Source: Welwitschia mirabilis (Eukaryota; Gnetophyta; Gnetopsida; Welwitschiales). Taken from it: a stretch of 64,000 nucleotides of DNA. The stretch lies in assembly GCA_051453625.1 (NCBI GenBank), contig JBOZIK010000001.1:241901856-241965855 (forward strand). Reading direction: 5' to 3'. The first letter of the stretch is position 1. Each line of letters begins with the position of its first letter. The notes under the pieces are model-generated. The model was not told the DNA's origin, searched no databases, and saw only the letters and a program-made list of their open reading frames with translations. A program made the translations under genes and the position numbers. Shown piece by piece: positions 22,430 to 35,170 of this stretch.

Positions 22430-25155
22430 TCAGCTTTTTATCATGGTAAAACTTTGCTTGAACTTTTTGGATGAATTATATATGAAGAGAATAATTGAAT
22501 TTCTTATTAAAATGTTTAATTTGTACTATTCTATGCTAAATATTATTATCATAATCCATGACATTAAGTTGATGAATGATTTGTTAAGAATTATAGCACA
22601 CATGAATGGAAATAACATAAGCTTGGCTATACAAAGTTCATAAGGAGAAAACCCTAAGTAAATTATGCCATGTAATATGGTAAGCCCAAAGCACATCATT
22701 AAGTTTTAGGGACCAAGATTTCTTGTTTTTAAAAATGCCTTTTTAAAGTATTTTATTAATTTCCTTATTTACATTTTAAGATTGGGCATTTGTTTGTGGA
22801 TAATAAGAACTAACAATCCTATGTTTAATTCCTACTAAAACAAGAAGTTTTCCAAGAATTTTGTTTACAAAATAAGTTTTTTGATTACTTATCAAAATTC
22901 TTGAGAATCAAATCTATATAAGATTATAGTTTTCACAACATTTCTAATTGTAGGAATGACTTCTACACATTTAGTTATATGATTCATAGCTATTAGGATA
23001 TAATTTTTATTATAATAAGATGGTATAAGAGGGTCTATGAACTTTATTTTCTAATAATTAAAAGGTTCACACTCTAAGATAGGTCGAAGGGGAATATTTT
23101 AAGATTTGAAAAGGCTATGAAAATGTTGACAAATATTATGTTTTATTTTAAAGTTAATAAGGATTTGAAGAGGGTAGGCTAATAGTAACCTATACGAATT
23201 TGTTTTAATATAAAAGTCTTTTAATCACTAAGATGATCTCTGCACACTTCACCATAAAAAAGATTAATAATATCATACTGACACACATTTGCACATGATT
23301 GATCTTTACATCTTTGATGAAGATGAGGTTGATGCCACTAATAGTATCTAATTATATGACAAAAAGATTTTATTTGATTATGAGTCAAATGTTGGGAGGT
23401 TTTAGAATAATAAGATAATTAACAATACTAGAATACCATGAAGTTGGATGTTTAGAAGAGATAGAATAAACAATTTTAATAGAGAAGACTTACTCATATG
23501 GAAATTTATCTTAGATAGGAAGATAAGGTGAAAAATGTAAGAGGTGTTATTCATGAGGGATTTTAGATAAATTATATGCCTTCTCTATTGATGATGGTTA
23601 GGTTGAATTCTTGTATTAATAATGTTCATCTAATAAGTCTTGTACTAGAATCCTTCTTAACCACAAGATATCAAATGATTGCATGATTAGTATAGACATT
23701 AGTATAAAGACAAAGAAGATAGTATCAAATTTTATCAAGATAAAAGATGATGGTAAGCATTCTTTTTTAGTAGTGGTATAATTAAGTTAAAATCCTAAAA
23801 GACTTTTACATTTTAACCTTTCTCATGTTTTTTCTCTAATACACCCCCTACAACAATATCTCTTACATCACACATAAGTTTTAAGTCTTTATTCTAACTA
23901 GGTCCTCTTACAATAGGTGTTGAAGTAAATTTTTCTTTAAGATTTTTTAAGGCATGTTGATAAGACTCATTTCAAACAAATTTAGCATATTTTTCTAAGA
24001 GAGAATAAACAGGTTTATAAATTTAGCATAATGTTTAATGAATCTTTAATAAAGACTAGCATGAATAAGACAAGATCTGACTTGTTTCACATTGGTTAAA
24101 GGAGGGAGGTTTTTAATGATAACTATTTTTGCAAGATCCATTTGAATTACATTGCTAAAAATATGATGACCTAAAACTATTACATCCCTTACTTATAAGT
24201 GACCTTTTTTCCAACTCAAATGAAGGTTTGATTCTATGCATTGATTAAGGACCTTTTCTAATCTTTCAAAGGTTTGATTAAAAGAATTCCCCAAAATTGA
24301 AAATTCATCTATGAATATTTATACTGATTCCTAAATCATATTTAAAAATATATCTATCATAGCTCTTTGAAAGGTTTTAGGTGAATTACATAAATCAAAT
24401 GACATTCATTTAAAGGTAAAGGTATCAAAAGGAGAGGTAAAAGTTATAATGGATTGATCTTCATTGGCTATGCATACTTGATTTTAAATAATATATTCAC
24501 CAAGAAAGAAATAATATTCATGGCCTTAGATCATATTAAGAATTTGATCTAGAAATGGTAATGAATAATAATTTTTTTTGATGAAATCATTAAGCTTTCT
24601 AAAATCAACGCATACTAGCCGCTTTCCACCCTTTTTTGGTACTATAATAATAGGGCTAATTTAATTACTATTAGATTTGGCATAAATGATTCTTACATCT
24701 ATAAGTTTAATGATTTCTTCCTTGACTACTTGCGTAAGGGAAGGATTAAGTCTCTTTTGGAGTTACCTAATGGGCTTGACATTATCTTCCAAATAAATTT
24801 TATACTAAATAATGAAAGGAGGAATAGCTAAAAGATCCTTATAAGTCCATGTAGTAGCATGTGTTTTGGGTTAAAAAAGTTAAAGTAGTAATTATTATTA
24901 AGTAGGATGAAGACATGCACTAATGATTAGGGTTTTTTAAAGGCTATTATTTAAAAATATTTATTTCAGTCCATTTGATAGTTCTTTAAGTTCTAAAGTA
25001 GAATTATTTGTTATTGTTGTTGGAATTCTCTCTTGATGTGGAATGTTTTCTATGATTTTAACATATTGAATATTATGATGTATGAGAGATTTAAAGATTT
25101 CATTTCTTTCCTTATTCAAGTTGTTTCGTAAGAGATCATTATTGAGATTACATAA
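22430..25155 (-). pseudogene. Gypsy F pol: RT, RNase H and integrase remnant
   Basis: Minus-strand order: linker LELKELSNGLK (about 24990), RT with SPIIIVPKKGGKRLVCVDFR (about 24660-24600) and KLNDFIKK, EYIIQNQVCIANEDQSIITF (about 24510), then IFIDEFSILGNS. The catalytic pair at 24304-24309 reads Asp-Glu instead of Asp-Asp. The palm end GHHIFSNVIQMDLAKIVIIKN follows, RNase H starts LKLMCDVRDIVVGGVLEKK (about 23880), and integrase core IPSYYNKNYILIAMNHITKC lies at about 23015-22950, with the later IIHKQMPNLK segment at about 22780. Stops are frequent. The sequence begins directly at the end of element B's LTR (25156), and its missing N-terminal neighbours, gag and protease, lie at 39.0-40.5 kb on the other side of B. 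Confidence 0.87.
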
Positions 25156-26119
25156 TGGTTAAAGCTTATTTGGTGAAATAAATGCAAAAAAATATTAGAA
25201 AATTATGCTAGAAAATGTAGATACTATGATACTGTTAATCTAAAATATGCTTCAACCATTAAATAATAATCAAACACTTACTAAATAACTAGTTACGATT
25301 TTTGATTTTTTAACCATTTAGTTCAAAATGCATCATCACAATCATATCACGATGAAGCTACTTGAACTAGTCGAGCTACTTTATTTGTTGATAAAGTTTG
25401 CTATTTACATATATTACATTAGGAGAAATAAAGAAATTAGAAAAGCATGATAGAATTTAGACAAAATACTAAATAATGCTTATTTTTAAGTACTATTAAT
25501 TATCCTGGTTTACATTCAGCTATGCAAATACGATAAAATAGAGATGATATTACTTTTTTAAGAAATAAAACATACACAAAATGATACTCAAAATTTAGCT
25601 TTTTAGCTCTACATTAAAATACTAAAATGCTACATAGAGTTGTACTAATGAGCTTGTTTTTCATTTGCAAGAAACATTGACGTATTAGAAATTCTATTAT
25701 GCTCTTCATAGGATTATTGAATCTTCTCTCTTTATCTTCTTTTTGACTCTTATTATTAAAACGTTTTTGCCAAAATGATCCCCACCTTTGATGGTGATCT
25801 TTTCCTTATATCCCTTTATATTTTGTTATTGCCTTTATTTAGTCTTTAGGGATATGTTTATGGTTAAGGTTATTATTTCCTTTTTGCCACCTCAATCTTC
25901 CCTTTCATCCTTATGCTAAGTGGCATTTTGTACCTATAACTTGATAATATAAAATACACATACTAACCTACTGGCATACTAACTAATTAACCTATAGATT
26001 AGTCAGTATATTAACTTAATTTCTAAAGAAAAATATATATTACCATCTAAAATATACAATTATAAAAACAAAAACATTTCATTAGTAAGTAATATTTACA
26101 TTAAAATTAGTCATTATTA
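25156..26119 (-). repeat. 3' LTR of Gypsy B
   Basis: Starts TGGTTAAAGCTT on plus and ends GTCATTATTA, which matches GTCATCATCA of the other copy after two C-to-T changes. It aligns throughout with 37909-38868 (for example both contain AACTAGTC(G/T)AGCTA and AAATGATACTCAAAAT). A purine-rich CTTAAGAAAAC lies just upstream on the minus strand (26120-26130). Confidence 0.82.
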
Positions 26120-26130
26120 GTTTTCTTAAG
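26120..26130 (-). promoter_or_regulatory. Probable polypurine tract of Gypsy B
   Basis: The minus strand reads CTTAAGAAAAC immediately before the 3' LTR start, the expected place of the plus-strand primer. Confidence 0.45.
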
Positions 26131-26199
26131 CTCAAGATTTTATTAGTTCCTTAAAAAATAAATATTTACAAAAGAAATAGAAAGAGAGGCTGATCATTT

Positions 26200-28836
26200 T
26201 TCCTTTCTTCTTTTGAAAACAAAAGGGTGATTCTCACTAGACTATTTTTCTTAATTTCTTGTCCAATTTAGCATATTGTTTTCCTATTCTAAGGTAGCTA
26301 AAATTTTCTCTGTTCCTCCTACAAAGTAGGGTTACTTAATTCTAAGTTTTATATGTCTATCTACTTTAGAGTGGCTACATTTTTGGCCCTTCTTTTGTCT
26401 CATGAAGAAGCCCTTAGTTGTTATGGCTTTCCTCTCTTTATTTTAAAAGTTAGCGGAATTTTTACTTTAGGATTTTGAGGAGTACATTATAGCTTTGGAG
26501 TTGCCTAATAAATAGTCCTATTTTTGAAGTTTTTCCTATGGAAACTATGTATACCCTTGAAGAATCTTTATTTTCTAATTTTAAAAAAAATGTCCACAAA
26601 AGTGCATCTCAGCATAATTATGTTCTACATAATTCTATCTCTAAAGAAATACAATTTCTAAAAAATTTGAGAGGATACTACAAAAACTTTTGTATTTAAC
26701 CCACATTCTTCTAAAAACCTTTTTTTCTATATCATTTAAAAAATTATTAGGTTCTAAAATAAAGACTTCAACACCTTTCTGTACAATTTCAATTCTTAAG
26801 GATTTGACTTCTCTTTTGTAATTGTTAAAACTCTTGCTTAGGTTTGATCATTCCCTATAAGTTTTCTGAATCATACTCTGTAAATGTTCTTTAAACCTAC
26901 TAATAAAATCATATAATTTTTATGAATAGCAATAAAGGCTACATGAAATACTAATTTCTCATGCCCAAATTAAATTCTCTTATTCAACTTTACCTCCATC
27001 AGGCAAAGCTCATGTAGTAATCTCATGTTCTCTTTCTCTAGGTTTTGAATGATAAGTTGGGGAGATCCTAAAAATATTATTCTAATGTTCTTTTTGAAAT
27101 TTATATGAGATTCGTTTAAAGCATCTACAATAGTTAGTTTTATTTTGTTCTTAATCTCAAGAGTCACAGTTGAAGAAGTCAAATGAATGCTCTAAATTGA
27201 ACTTCTTTCTTTTTTTATTTCCTCTTTTATTTTTAAAGATATATGCTTTATTGTGGGATCTTGAAGAGGTTAACTAGAAGATATTTCTTCTCTCATCCAA
27301 TTCTTGATAGCCTTATTTTCTTCTAGCATCTGATCCATGACTTTCTTATTTACTATCAGAAGAGATTGGTTATATCCTAAATAATTCTAGGCTTTAAGCT
27401 ATTTATGTCTATAGTCTTAGGCCTCTGCATGAATCTTCATAAGTTTTTCATTCATACATTATAAGTCTACATAGATCTTATTCGAGAATTCCCTACTCAA
27501 AGGTAAATGCTCTTCATTATGCATGAATGTAATGAATATTTGTTGATGCTCTATGAATTCAACATTATATTTTTTTATTGAAGTCAAATTTTATCATAAG
27601 TATACTAACATGTATGGTATTTTTCTTAACAAATTTTCTAATTTTTCCTATCTTTGATAGCAATCTCTAGTTCAGTAATTCATTCATAAACTCTATAAAG
27701 ATTTTTACTCATATCCTTGAAGGCATTAGAGAGCTGATAATTTTTGTCTATATTCATGATTTTATATTATAATGTTTTTTTCTAATATAATTTCTATTTT
27801 AAGAATTTATTTTCAATTCTTAAATCACCAACTTGGCTCTACAATGATGAAACCTCTTCTTTTCTACTAATACAAGTTTAAATTTTGTCTTTAACCAAAT
27901 TCAAAGCATTATAAAAACTATCAATCTTATTTTCTTCTAATGATTTGGAGAATAGACTAGATTAAAGTAGATGAAAGGGTAGGAGTTTCTCAATCGAGGA
28001 TTGAGTTGGGTCTTATGTTATGCTTAATGAGGACACCAATAAAGGTAGACTCTAGGGGGTAGAAGAGATTCTCTTAGTTCTGGCTAAGTGGTTTTATGTC
28101 TTATCATTTTTAGGAGACTTAACTATTTAATTCTAAATAAACTTTAAATAGTTAAATTTATACAATACTTGTTTTGTTAGAATGAAACTTTATTTTTGCT
28201 TATTATTTTTGATATCAAAGAAGGAAATCTGAGCCTTACTATGCCAAAAGCTTCTATTCTAACTTTATTCAATTTTGTAATATTTCTTGTCAAACCCAAA
28301 AATATTTCTTCTATAATATTTACATTTATTTAATTCATCTTATCCTTCACTGCTACTATCATGTATAGGCCAGGTAATGTGATACCTTTTTATTTATGAA
28401 GGATAGGTATCAAATTCCCAGTCATAATTCTTGAAATAGTGAAAAATTCTAGCTCTAGATATTTTTCTACTGTGATTTTTCCTTTCACTACCATCCTTTC
28501 CAAAAGACTCATGCTTAAGTTCCTGTCTTATTTTCTACTAGTATCATTAATACATTTTACTCTTGATGGAAAATGTAACATTTTATTGAAATTTTCTTGA
28601 GTAATTAGTATTCTTTTATTTCCAACTATTATTTTCAATACATATTTTACGTTATTTATTCTCAAATTCTTGTAAAAATCATAAATATATTCTAGGGTGA
28701 ATCTATCATTTATGGTAAGCCATTCATATAATTCTAGCTCAACAATTCTATGTTTAAACTTTATAAAGTAGGGGTTTGAAAGTATATGTATGAAATTTAA
28801 CAAAGAAATAATTCTACATTCTACCAAATTTGTCAT
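26200..28836 (-). pseudogene. Extra ORF of Gypsy B downstream of pol ('plant transposon protein' type), decayed
   Basis: An uninterrupted 102-codon frame at 28836-28528 reads MTNLVECRIISLLNFIHIL and later RFTLEYIYDFYKNLRINNVK, then ENFNKMLHFPSR. The pattern (a -EFY-NL- motif, then a short basic stretch, then a -L-IP/FPS- motif) resembles the N-terminal domain of extra ORFs in plant LTR elements. It continues in pieces: MSLLERMVVKGKITVEKYLE (about 28512) and GLYMIVAVKDKMN (about 28370), then decayed C-terminal parts including a 70-codon frame at 27182-26970 and ECGLNTKVFVV at about 26700. It lies between pol and the 3' LTR, as in F and H. Function is unknown, and the family link is by pattern only. 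Confidence 0.5.
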
Positions 28837-28839
28837 AGT

Positions 28840-29820
28840 TACTGGGGTTAGTTTATTAAAAGTTTTATTTTGAATAAAATATTCTTAGCTAATAACATTT
28901 TGAAGATAACTCACTAAGCAATTCTTTTCTAAAAAGAATACAAGATGTATTTGCATAGAGTTGTTTTCGTGAAATTTGAAATGTGCATTTACTAATTTTA
29001 CAAAAATTATGGAAAAATTGTATTCTATTATACTCTTCCCCTATGTTAAATATGTCATTTTCCTGAATGCAAAAAATGAGATATTAGACATACCAACAAT
29101 TTTTGCAAAAAGGTGTTCCATCATAATTCAAAAACTTGAACACAAGTGAGCATAAGAAATCATGAGAGAGTAAAAATGTAGAGGTGAAAGTAGAATTACT
29201 AACTTGTTTTTTGATTAAAATAGGTAAAAATTTGTACTTTCTATTTTATTAAATTTGTACATTAAGAAGTAAATGAGAATTTTTACTGAAATTGAAATAA
29301 TAGAAAATGGAATTATTTCATATGTTTCTAATGCTAAAAAATGGAATGAAATGATGGAAAAGAGAATATTAATAAATTCTATTAATGTGAAACATACAAT
29401 GCAAGGCTAACATGGGTTTGATAACATGGAAGAAAGGTATTCATTAACTTACAATTGAGATCATCAAGAATGAGAAAGGGGTCAATGTAAACACGTTTAA
29501 GTGAAACGCTTGAAAAATAAAATATCATATTTAAGAGGTGATTGCTCTCTGCAACATAAGAATTCAATGAAGGTCATTAAGAACTCTTAAGTTCTTGATA
29601 AGAATCACTAAATCCATTAAGAAGCTAGTAAAAGAAGTTTAAAGGTGATCATCGAGAACTCTTAATGAGTTCATTTAAATTCCTACCACTTGATTATAAT
29701 TAAGAAAGTTATAATAGAGAAGAGGGATCATGTGAAGAAGTTATAGAAGAAAATTGATAAGGATCATGAAAATAAGGCTCCACCCTTTAGTAGCAAGTTC
29801 AAAAGGATAAAGCTAACATG
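28840..29820. other. Gene-poor interior of element B
   Basis: AT-rich sequence with only short frames; the 61-codon minus frame at 29567-29382 has no recognisable content. The duplicated phrase GAACTCTTAA(G/T) at 29581 and 29653 is the only visible repeat. Confidence 0.5.
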
Positions 29821-29828
29821 AAATATGG

Positions 29829-30505
29829 TTCAAAGCTTTCGCTTTAAACTGGTGTTAATTAACTTATTAAACTTGCATTGTGATGGATTGTCTCAAAATC
29901 TAACTCAAAGTTCTAAATTTGAATTAGTGTTAGTTCACCAAATATTCTTGTTTTATTATAGTTTTATAGAATTCAAGAAGACAATCAAGTTGGCATAAAG
30001 TCTAACTCAAAGTTTCGACTTTGAGCTTGTGTGAGCCAACTTTTTGGACTTACATCATAATGGTTTAATCTAAAATATAACTCAAAGTTTTATCTTTAAG
30101 TTAGTATTAGTCAATCAAGTTATGTTATTGTATGTAGGTATAGAGTTTTAAAAGATAGATCTCTATGTTTATCAAGACTTTCAGTGAATGTCAGCCAATT
30201 GAATAAACTTATTCCTAGTGTTTATCTGATGATAATGTTTTATTACAAGAATAACATAAGTGACTTTGATTTCTTATTCTTTTCTAAAATATATTTTTGG
30301 TTATATTATTAATCATTGTTTATATAACATTATCTAAAGGTCTTCCTTCATTTTAAAAATTAATTACAAGATTTCACTAATCACTTGATAATTAACAATA
30401 ATGATAAAATCTAGTGGATACTTATAAAGGCTTATAGCTCAAGAAAAAGCTAAACTAATCATAAATCAATCTAAAGTTCTGACTTTAGATTGAACCTTGG
30501 TTAGC
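29829..30505. repeat. Hairpin repeats, TCTAACTCAAAGTT...CTTTGAG type, five copies
   Basis: Related imperfect palindromes occur at about 29829 (CAAAGCTTTCGCTTTAA), 29898 (TCTAACTCAAAGTTCTAAAT), 30000 (TCTAACTCAAAGTTTCGACT then TTGAGCTTGTG), 30070 (ATATAACTCAAAGTTTTATC) and 30465 (AATCTAAAGTTCTGACTTTA). Each forms a short stem, and each is followed by GTGTTAG, GTATTAG or similar. This looks like the tandem-repeat part of an LTR, perhaps of another element nested in B whose remainder is in the gap. Confidence 0.65.
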
Positions 30506-30548
30506 TTGAAATTCCTTAATTTCTAACTTTTCTCAAAGATTATTACTG

Positions 30549-31173
30549 NNNNNNNNNNNNNNNNNNNNNNNNNNNNNNNNNNNNNNNNNNNNNNNNNNNN
30601 NNNNNNNNNNNNNNNNNNNNNNNNNNNNNNNNNNNNNNNNNNNNNNNNNNNNNNNNNNNNNNNNNNNNNNNNNNNNNNNNNNNNNNNNNNNNNNNNNNNN
30701 NNNNNNNNNNNNNNNNNNNNNNNNNNNNNNNNNNNNNNNNNNNNNNNNNNNNNNNNNNNNNNNNNNNNNNNNNNNNNNNNNNNNNNNNNNNNNNNNNNNN
30801 NNNNNNNNNNNNNNNNNNNNNNNNNNNNNNNNNNNNNNNNNNNNNNNNNNNNNNNNNNNNNNNNNNNNNNNNNNNNNNNNNNNNNNNNNNNNNNNNNNNN
30901 NNNNNNNNNNNNNNNNNNNNNNNNNNNNNNNNNNNNNNNNNNNNNNNNNNNNNNNNNNNNNNNNNNNNNNNNNNNNNNNNNNNNNNNNNNNNNNNNNNNN
31001 NNNNNNNNNNNNNNNNNNNNNNNNNNNNNNNNNNNNNNNNNNNNNNNNNNNNNNNNNNNNNNNNNNNNNNNNNNNNNNNNNNNNNNNNNNNNNNNNNNNN
31101 NNNNNNNNNNNNNNNNNNNNNNNNNNNNNNNNNNNNNNNNNNNNNNNNNNNNNNNNNNNNNNNNNNNNNNNNN
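30549..31173. other. Assembly gap (625 N)
   Basis: Run of 625 N inside element B, between the hairpin repeats and a plus-strand coding remnant. Confidence 0.98.
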
Positions 31174-31399
31174 TCTTCCTTTAATCATTTTTAATTCTTA
31201 TTAATTTTTATTTAATCAATTCTTGTGGCTTTCACTCTTCATCATTCTTTCATTAATGCCCTAGTGGTTAAAAAGGTAAAAAAATTGTCTTTTTTAACTT
31301 GGATTTCACATAGCTTCATATGTGCATTAGAAGTATAAAATCCCAATTACCTTAGATTTTGTTAGGTTAAAGAATGAGGTTTAATAGTTCTTTTACTAT

Positions 31400-31893
31400 G
31401 ATTATAAATTAACTACTAGGGTCTTAGATATCTTAGACATCTTTATTACTGAAGCCAATAAATACCATTTTGAAAATGATGTCATCCCTCCAGGTCTTAG
31501 ACCTGTGATTCATCACTTGATGGATAAGTACCTAAGGGTGATAACTGAAGAGCTTTATTGACAACTTAATCAAGAAGACTCAAGCTATGATGTTTTCTAA
31601 GGCTAGTTAGCTAGGTAGATGGAGATGTTAGAAAAAAATGTTGATCAGCTTCAAGGTATGAATGTTGCACTTAGTTTTGCTACACTAAATTTAGATAAAG
31701 AAAACATAGAGAAAATAATATGAAATTCCAAGCCTTACCAGAACTTTTGATAAGCCCATCTAGAAAAGATCAACATGCTATTAGAGTCCTTAAGTAAGAT
31801 GCGTCTACTGTCTTGGGGTAAGAGTTCTGTGAAATCATCATCAAAGACTAAGCATTCTAACAAGAAGAATAAGATCTTTGGCTACTTTAAGAA
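31400..31893 (+). pseudogene. Plus-strand (antisense to B) coding remnant with coiled-coil character, unidentified
   Basis: On the plus strand one frame reads RVLDILDIFITEANKYHFEN, DVIPPGLRPVIHHLMDKYLR, VITEELY*QLNQEDSSYDVF, then LARWMEMLEKNVDQLQGMN, VALSFATLNLDKENIEKII and, after a few stops, SSVKSSSKTKHSNKKNKIF. Only about five stops interrupt some 160 codons, and the heptad-like WMEMLEKNVDQLQGMN part suggests a coiled coil with a basic tail. I do not recognise it. It runs opposite to element B, in the pol-to-3'LTR interval, where some plant Tat-lineage elements (Grande) are known to hold an antisense ORF. Alternatively it belongs to a nested element with the hairpin repeats. Confidence 0.5.
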
Positions 31894-31899
31894 TTAAGT

Positions 31900-32880
31900 C
31901 ATTTCAATTAAATGATTTATTATTTTAGCTCTAGTAGCTTAAACTTATTCTTTTTCTTATTTCTACAAAGTGATGTAATAAACTTATTACTTAATAAAGT
32001 TTTTTAATTGTTATTTGATTTTAAATAAATTTATATTATAACTATCTTTATTTTCTCATGGATATGTCAACTTTCTTAAAATGAATTTAAATTAAGAAAT
32101 TTATTAAATTATTTAAGATAATATGAAATGATTTTAAAACTACAAATTTTTCTCTTTACTAAAATAGAAATTTAATGATTGTACATGTTATTGAATGAAA
32201 AATATCTTAATTTACATTCCATTACATACTAGAATAAAATTTTTCTTTTGGATTCTTATGTTTTTATTTGTAATTTATGATAGATAATATTAGCATTAGT
32301 AATTAGCTATGTCTTAGATAACTCTTAGGGTATAAATGTTCCTAAACGTTTTATTTTTTACAATTTAATTCAACCAAAATTAGAAGAGTGAAATTACTAT
32401 TAGAGGAGAAATAACCTAAAAGATTTCCCTTTTCTCTTTTTTAACATTCAAATTGTGGCCAATTTATCCATTAGTGGAGTTCTCATAGCTATCATATTGC
32501 ACTGTGAAAGGACCCTCTCAAGAGTATTTTCCCTAGTTCTCATAGCTATCACGTGATGGAATGTGTCTTCTTAATTTTCTTAATACGAATAATGCATAAT
32601 TCCATGATGAAGACTTAATAAGTTAGCTTATTATTTCACAATAATTAAATTTACCTTAAACAACTTAGTGAATTGATAGTTTAAATAAGCTTTAAGGAAA
32701 TGACATGTTCTTTATTATGTAAGCTAAAAACATTTATTTATAAATAGAGTGAAAGTATTACTTCTATGACTTTATTTCATAAACGTTTTATTATGGTATA
32801 GTTTCATAGCTAATTTTGTTCATATTTCTATTTTGAATGGATCTTTTTATGGTTATAGATTAATATAGAATATCCTATAG
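31900..32880. other. Gene-poor stretch of element B after integrase
   Basis: AT-rich, with no frame I can interpret. TTCTCATAGCTATCA is repeated at 32481 and 32537. It probably is untranslated B sequence downstream of the integrase C-terminus. Confidence 0.45.
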
Positions 32881-32899
32881 TAAAATTGATTCTACTAAT

Positions 32900-35170
32900 T
32901 CTATTACCATGATATCATGATATATTTTAGTTTTTAATTATATAAGTTATTTATGTAAAAGAGCTTCTTTCCTATTTTCATCTAAAATATTCATGTTTTC
33001 TATCCATTATTTTTGAGTTGTATCTAAATTACACTTTAATTATTTAGCAAATTTAAATGTTTTTATTTTAAATTCAATTGAAAAAATAACCTTTTTTCAT
33101 AAACTAATTCATATAATGTAAACCCTATGGTATGTTTTCAAGTTATTCTTTAAGCTCATAAAGCTTCATGTAATTTATCAAACTAATCTATTTTCTTACA
33201 ATTTATGATATTTGTTAATATTCTATTAATTTCTCTATTAGTTATTTTAGCTTGACAATTAGATTGAGGATGGTAGGTAGTAGAAAGTTTATTGTGGATT
33301 CCATGTTTGGTCAAGAGTTTCTTAAAGATATTACTAATAAAATATGTTTCTCTATTAGATATAAGACTTTGAGGGGATTGAAATTGATAAATAATATTCC
33401 TAAGGCAAAAGTTAACTATGGTTTAGGAAAAACACTAAGACACAATCTTAGCCTTAACTTACTTAGTTAAGTAATTAATGAAAATCAATATAAATCTTTT
33501 TTCATAGAAGGAAGGATTAATTGGTCCAATAAAATCTATTCTATAAACATTAAAAGGTTTAGTTAACTAAATTCATTATTATGATATTTCTAATCTCTAG
33601 TTAAATCCTCCTTCTTTTTGACATGTATCACAATCCTAGATATAGGCATTTGAATCTTTGAATATGATGGGCTAGTAGTATTTCATATGGAGAATTTTTA
33701 TCTCTATTGTTCTTATAGCATAATGTGCTCCTTGTTTTCCCTCATAAGCTTCCTTTAGAATCTCTATTTGAAAATTTTAGTCTATACATATTTTAATAAT
33801 ATAATCTTTACATCTTCTAAATAATATTTTATAATATCAAATGTAATCTTTAAATTTTCTTAATAATTATTTTCATTCATATTAATTCATAAAAGATGAT
33901 AATTTTTTAGTCATAATAAAGTTGGCTATATCAGCATACTATGTATTATTTTTTACTTGAAAAAGATGTTCATTTAGAAACTCATCTCTTATGCTTATTT
34001 ATTTTTTATTAAGAAACTCTAGTCTTTAGAGGCAATCTACTATGACATTTTTTCCCCTCTTCTATTGATAATTTTTAAGTCAAATTCTTTCATCAATAGT
34101 ATCCATCTCATAAATCTCAAATTTGCTTCTTTTTTGTTTATAAAAAATCTAATAACACTATTGTTTATATGAACTTTTACTTAATAGCCTAAAATATAAT
34201 GCCTGAATTTCTCTAATATCATCACTACTACTAACAACTCTTTCTATATTATTTTATACTTTTATTGAGCTGATTTGAAGTTCTGATTAATATAGGCAAT
34301 AGCATATATTTTATTATCTTTATCCTTTTTCCCAAAACTTCTCCTATAGCATGGATAGAAATGTCAGGCATAATGTGAAATGGTTTTGCCATTTTGGTCC
34401 TTGTAAAATAGGTGATGATAAAAGTTTATCCTTTAAAGTTTGATAAATATTTTGACATTCATTAGGTATAGTTATATTTCAAATCATTTTGTAAAAGGTT
34501 ACTTAAAGGTTTAGCAATTTCACTAGAGTTAGATATAAATATTCTATAATAGTTAATATGTCTAAAAAAAGATCTTAATTATTTTACTTTAGTTGAAAGT
34601 AACATATTTTTAATATCTTTAATCTTTTAATTATTAGTCTTACAATCCATTTTTGAGATATTTTATGCCCTATTACTATGCATTTTATGACCATAAGATG
34701 ACTTTTTAAGTAGTCAATCTTAAAACATTTTATTTTACATCTCTTTAAAATTCTTTCTAACTTATATAGTAACTCCTCAAAATCATTTTAAAAATTTAAG
34801 AAATAATCCATAAATACTTCAATAGACCTTTCTATTACATCTTGAAAAATGCTATTTACTAACCTTTGAAAAGTAGCAGAGGTATTAAATAATCCAAATG
34901 ATGATACTTTATAAGCATAAGTATCACAATGGAAAGTGAAAGTTATCTTGGTTTGATCTTCTAAATATATTGGGGCCTGATTATAACCACTATATCCATA
35001 TAAAAACTTGTAATACTGATACTTAGTTACTCTTTCTAAAAATTGATCTATAAATGGAAGAGGGAAATAATCTTTATAAGTTGCAGTATTCAACATTCAA
35101 AAGTATATACATAGCATTCATTTATTTCCTTTCTTTAGTACCACTATGATATGACTAGTCCATTATAAAC
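32900..35170 (-). pseudogene. Gypsy B pol: RT, RNase H and integrase remnant
   Basis: RT: the frame 35096-34788 reads YKDYFPLPFIDQFLERVTKY, FLYGYSGYNQAPIYLEDQTK and FNTSATFQRLVNSIFQDVIE, then EVFMDYFLNF, where the catalytic pair (34803-34808) is Asp-Tyr instead of Asp-Asp. RNase H pieces lie at about 34400-34050 (PILQGPKWQNHF). Integrase: YEKRFILIFINYLTK (about 33510), TYFISNIFKKLLTKHGIHNK and LSTTYHPQSNCQAKITNREI at about 33350-33240, then the C-terminal part LKTKIYHDIMVI at about 32910. Stops and frameshifts are frequent. It is distinct in sequence from F's pol, although the same superfamily, and it lies between B's protease and B's extra ORF. Confidence 0.88.

Noticed and set aside
25156-26119. 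Solo LTR next to a gag-less Gypsy element
   Set aside because: The partner LTR at 37909-38868 and the intervening Gypsy modules, all on the same strand, show it is the 3' LTR of element B.
33252-33470. 72-codon plus open frame
   Set aside because: It is antisense to the integrase of Gypsy B, which is recognisable on the minus strand.
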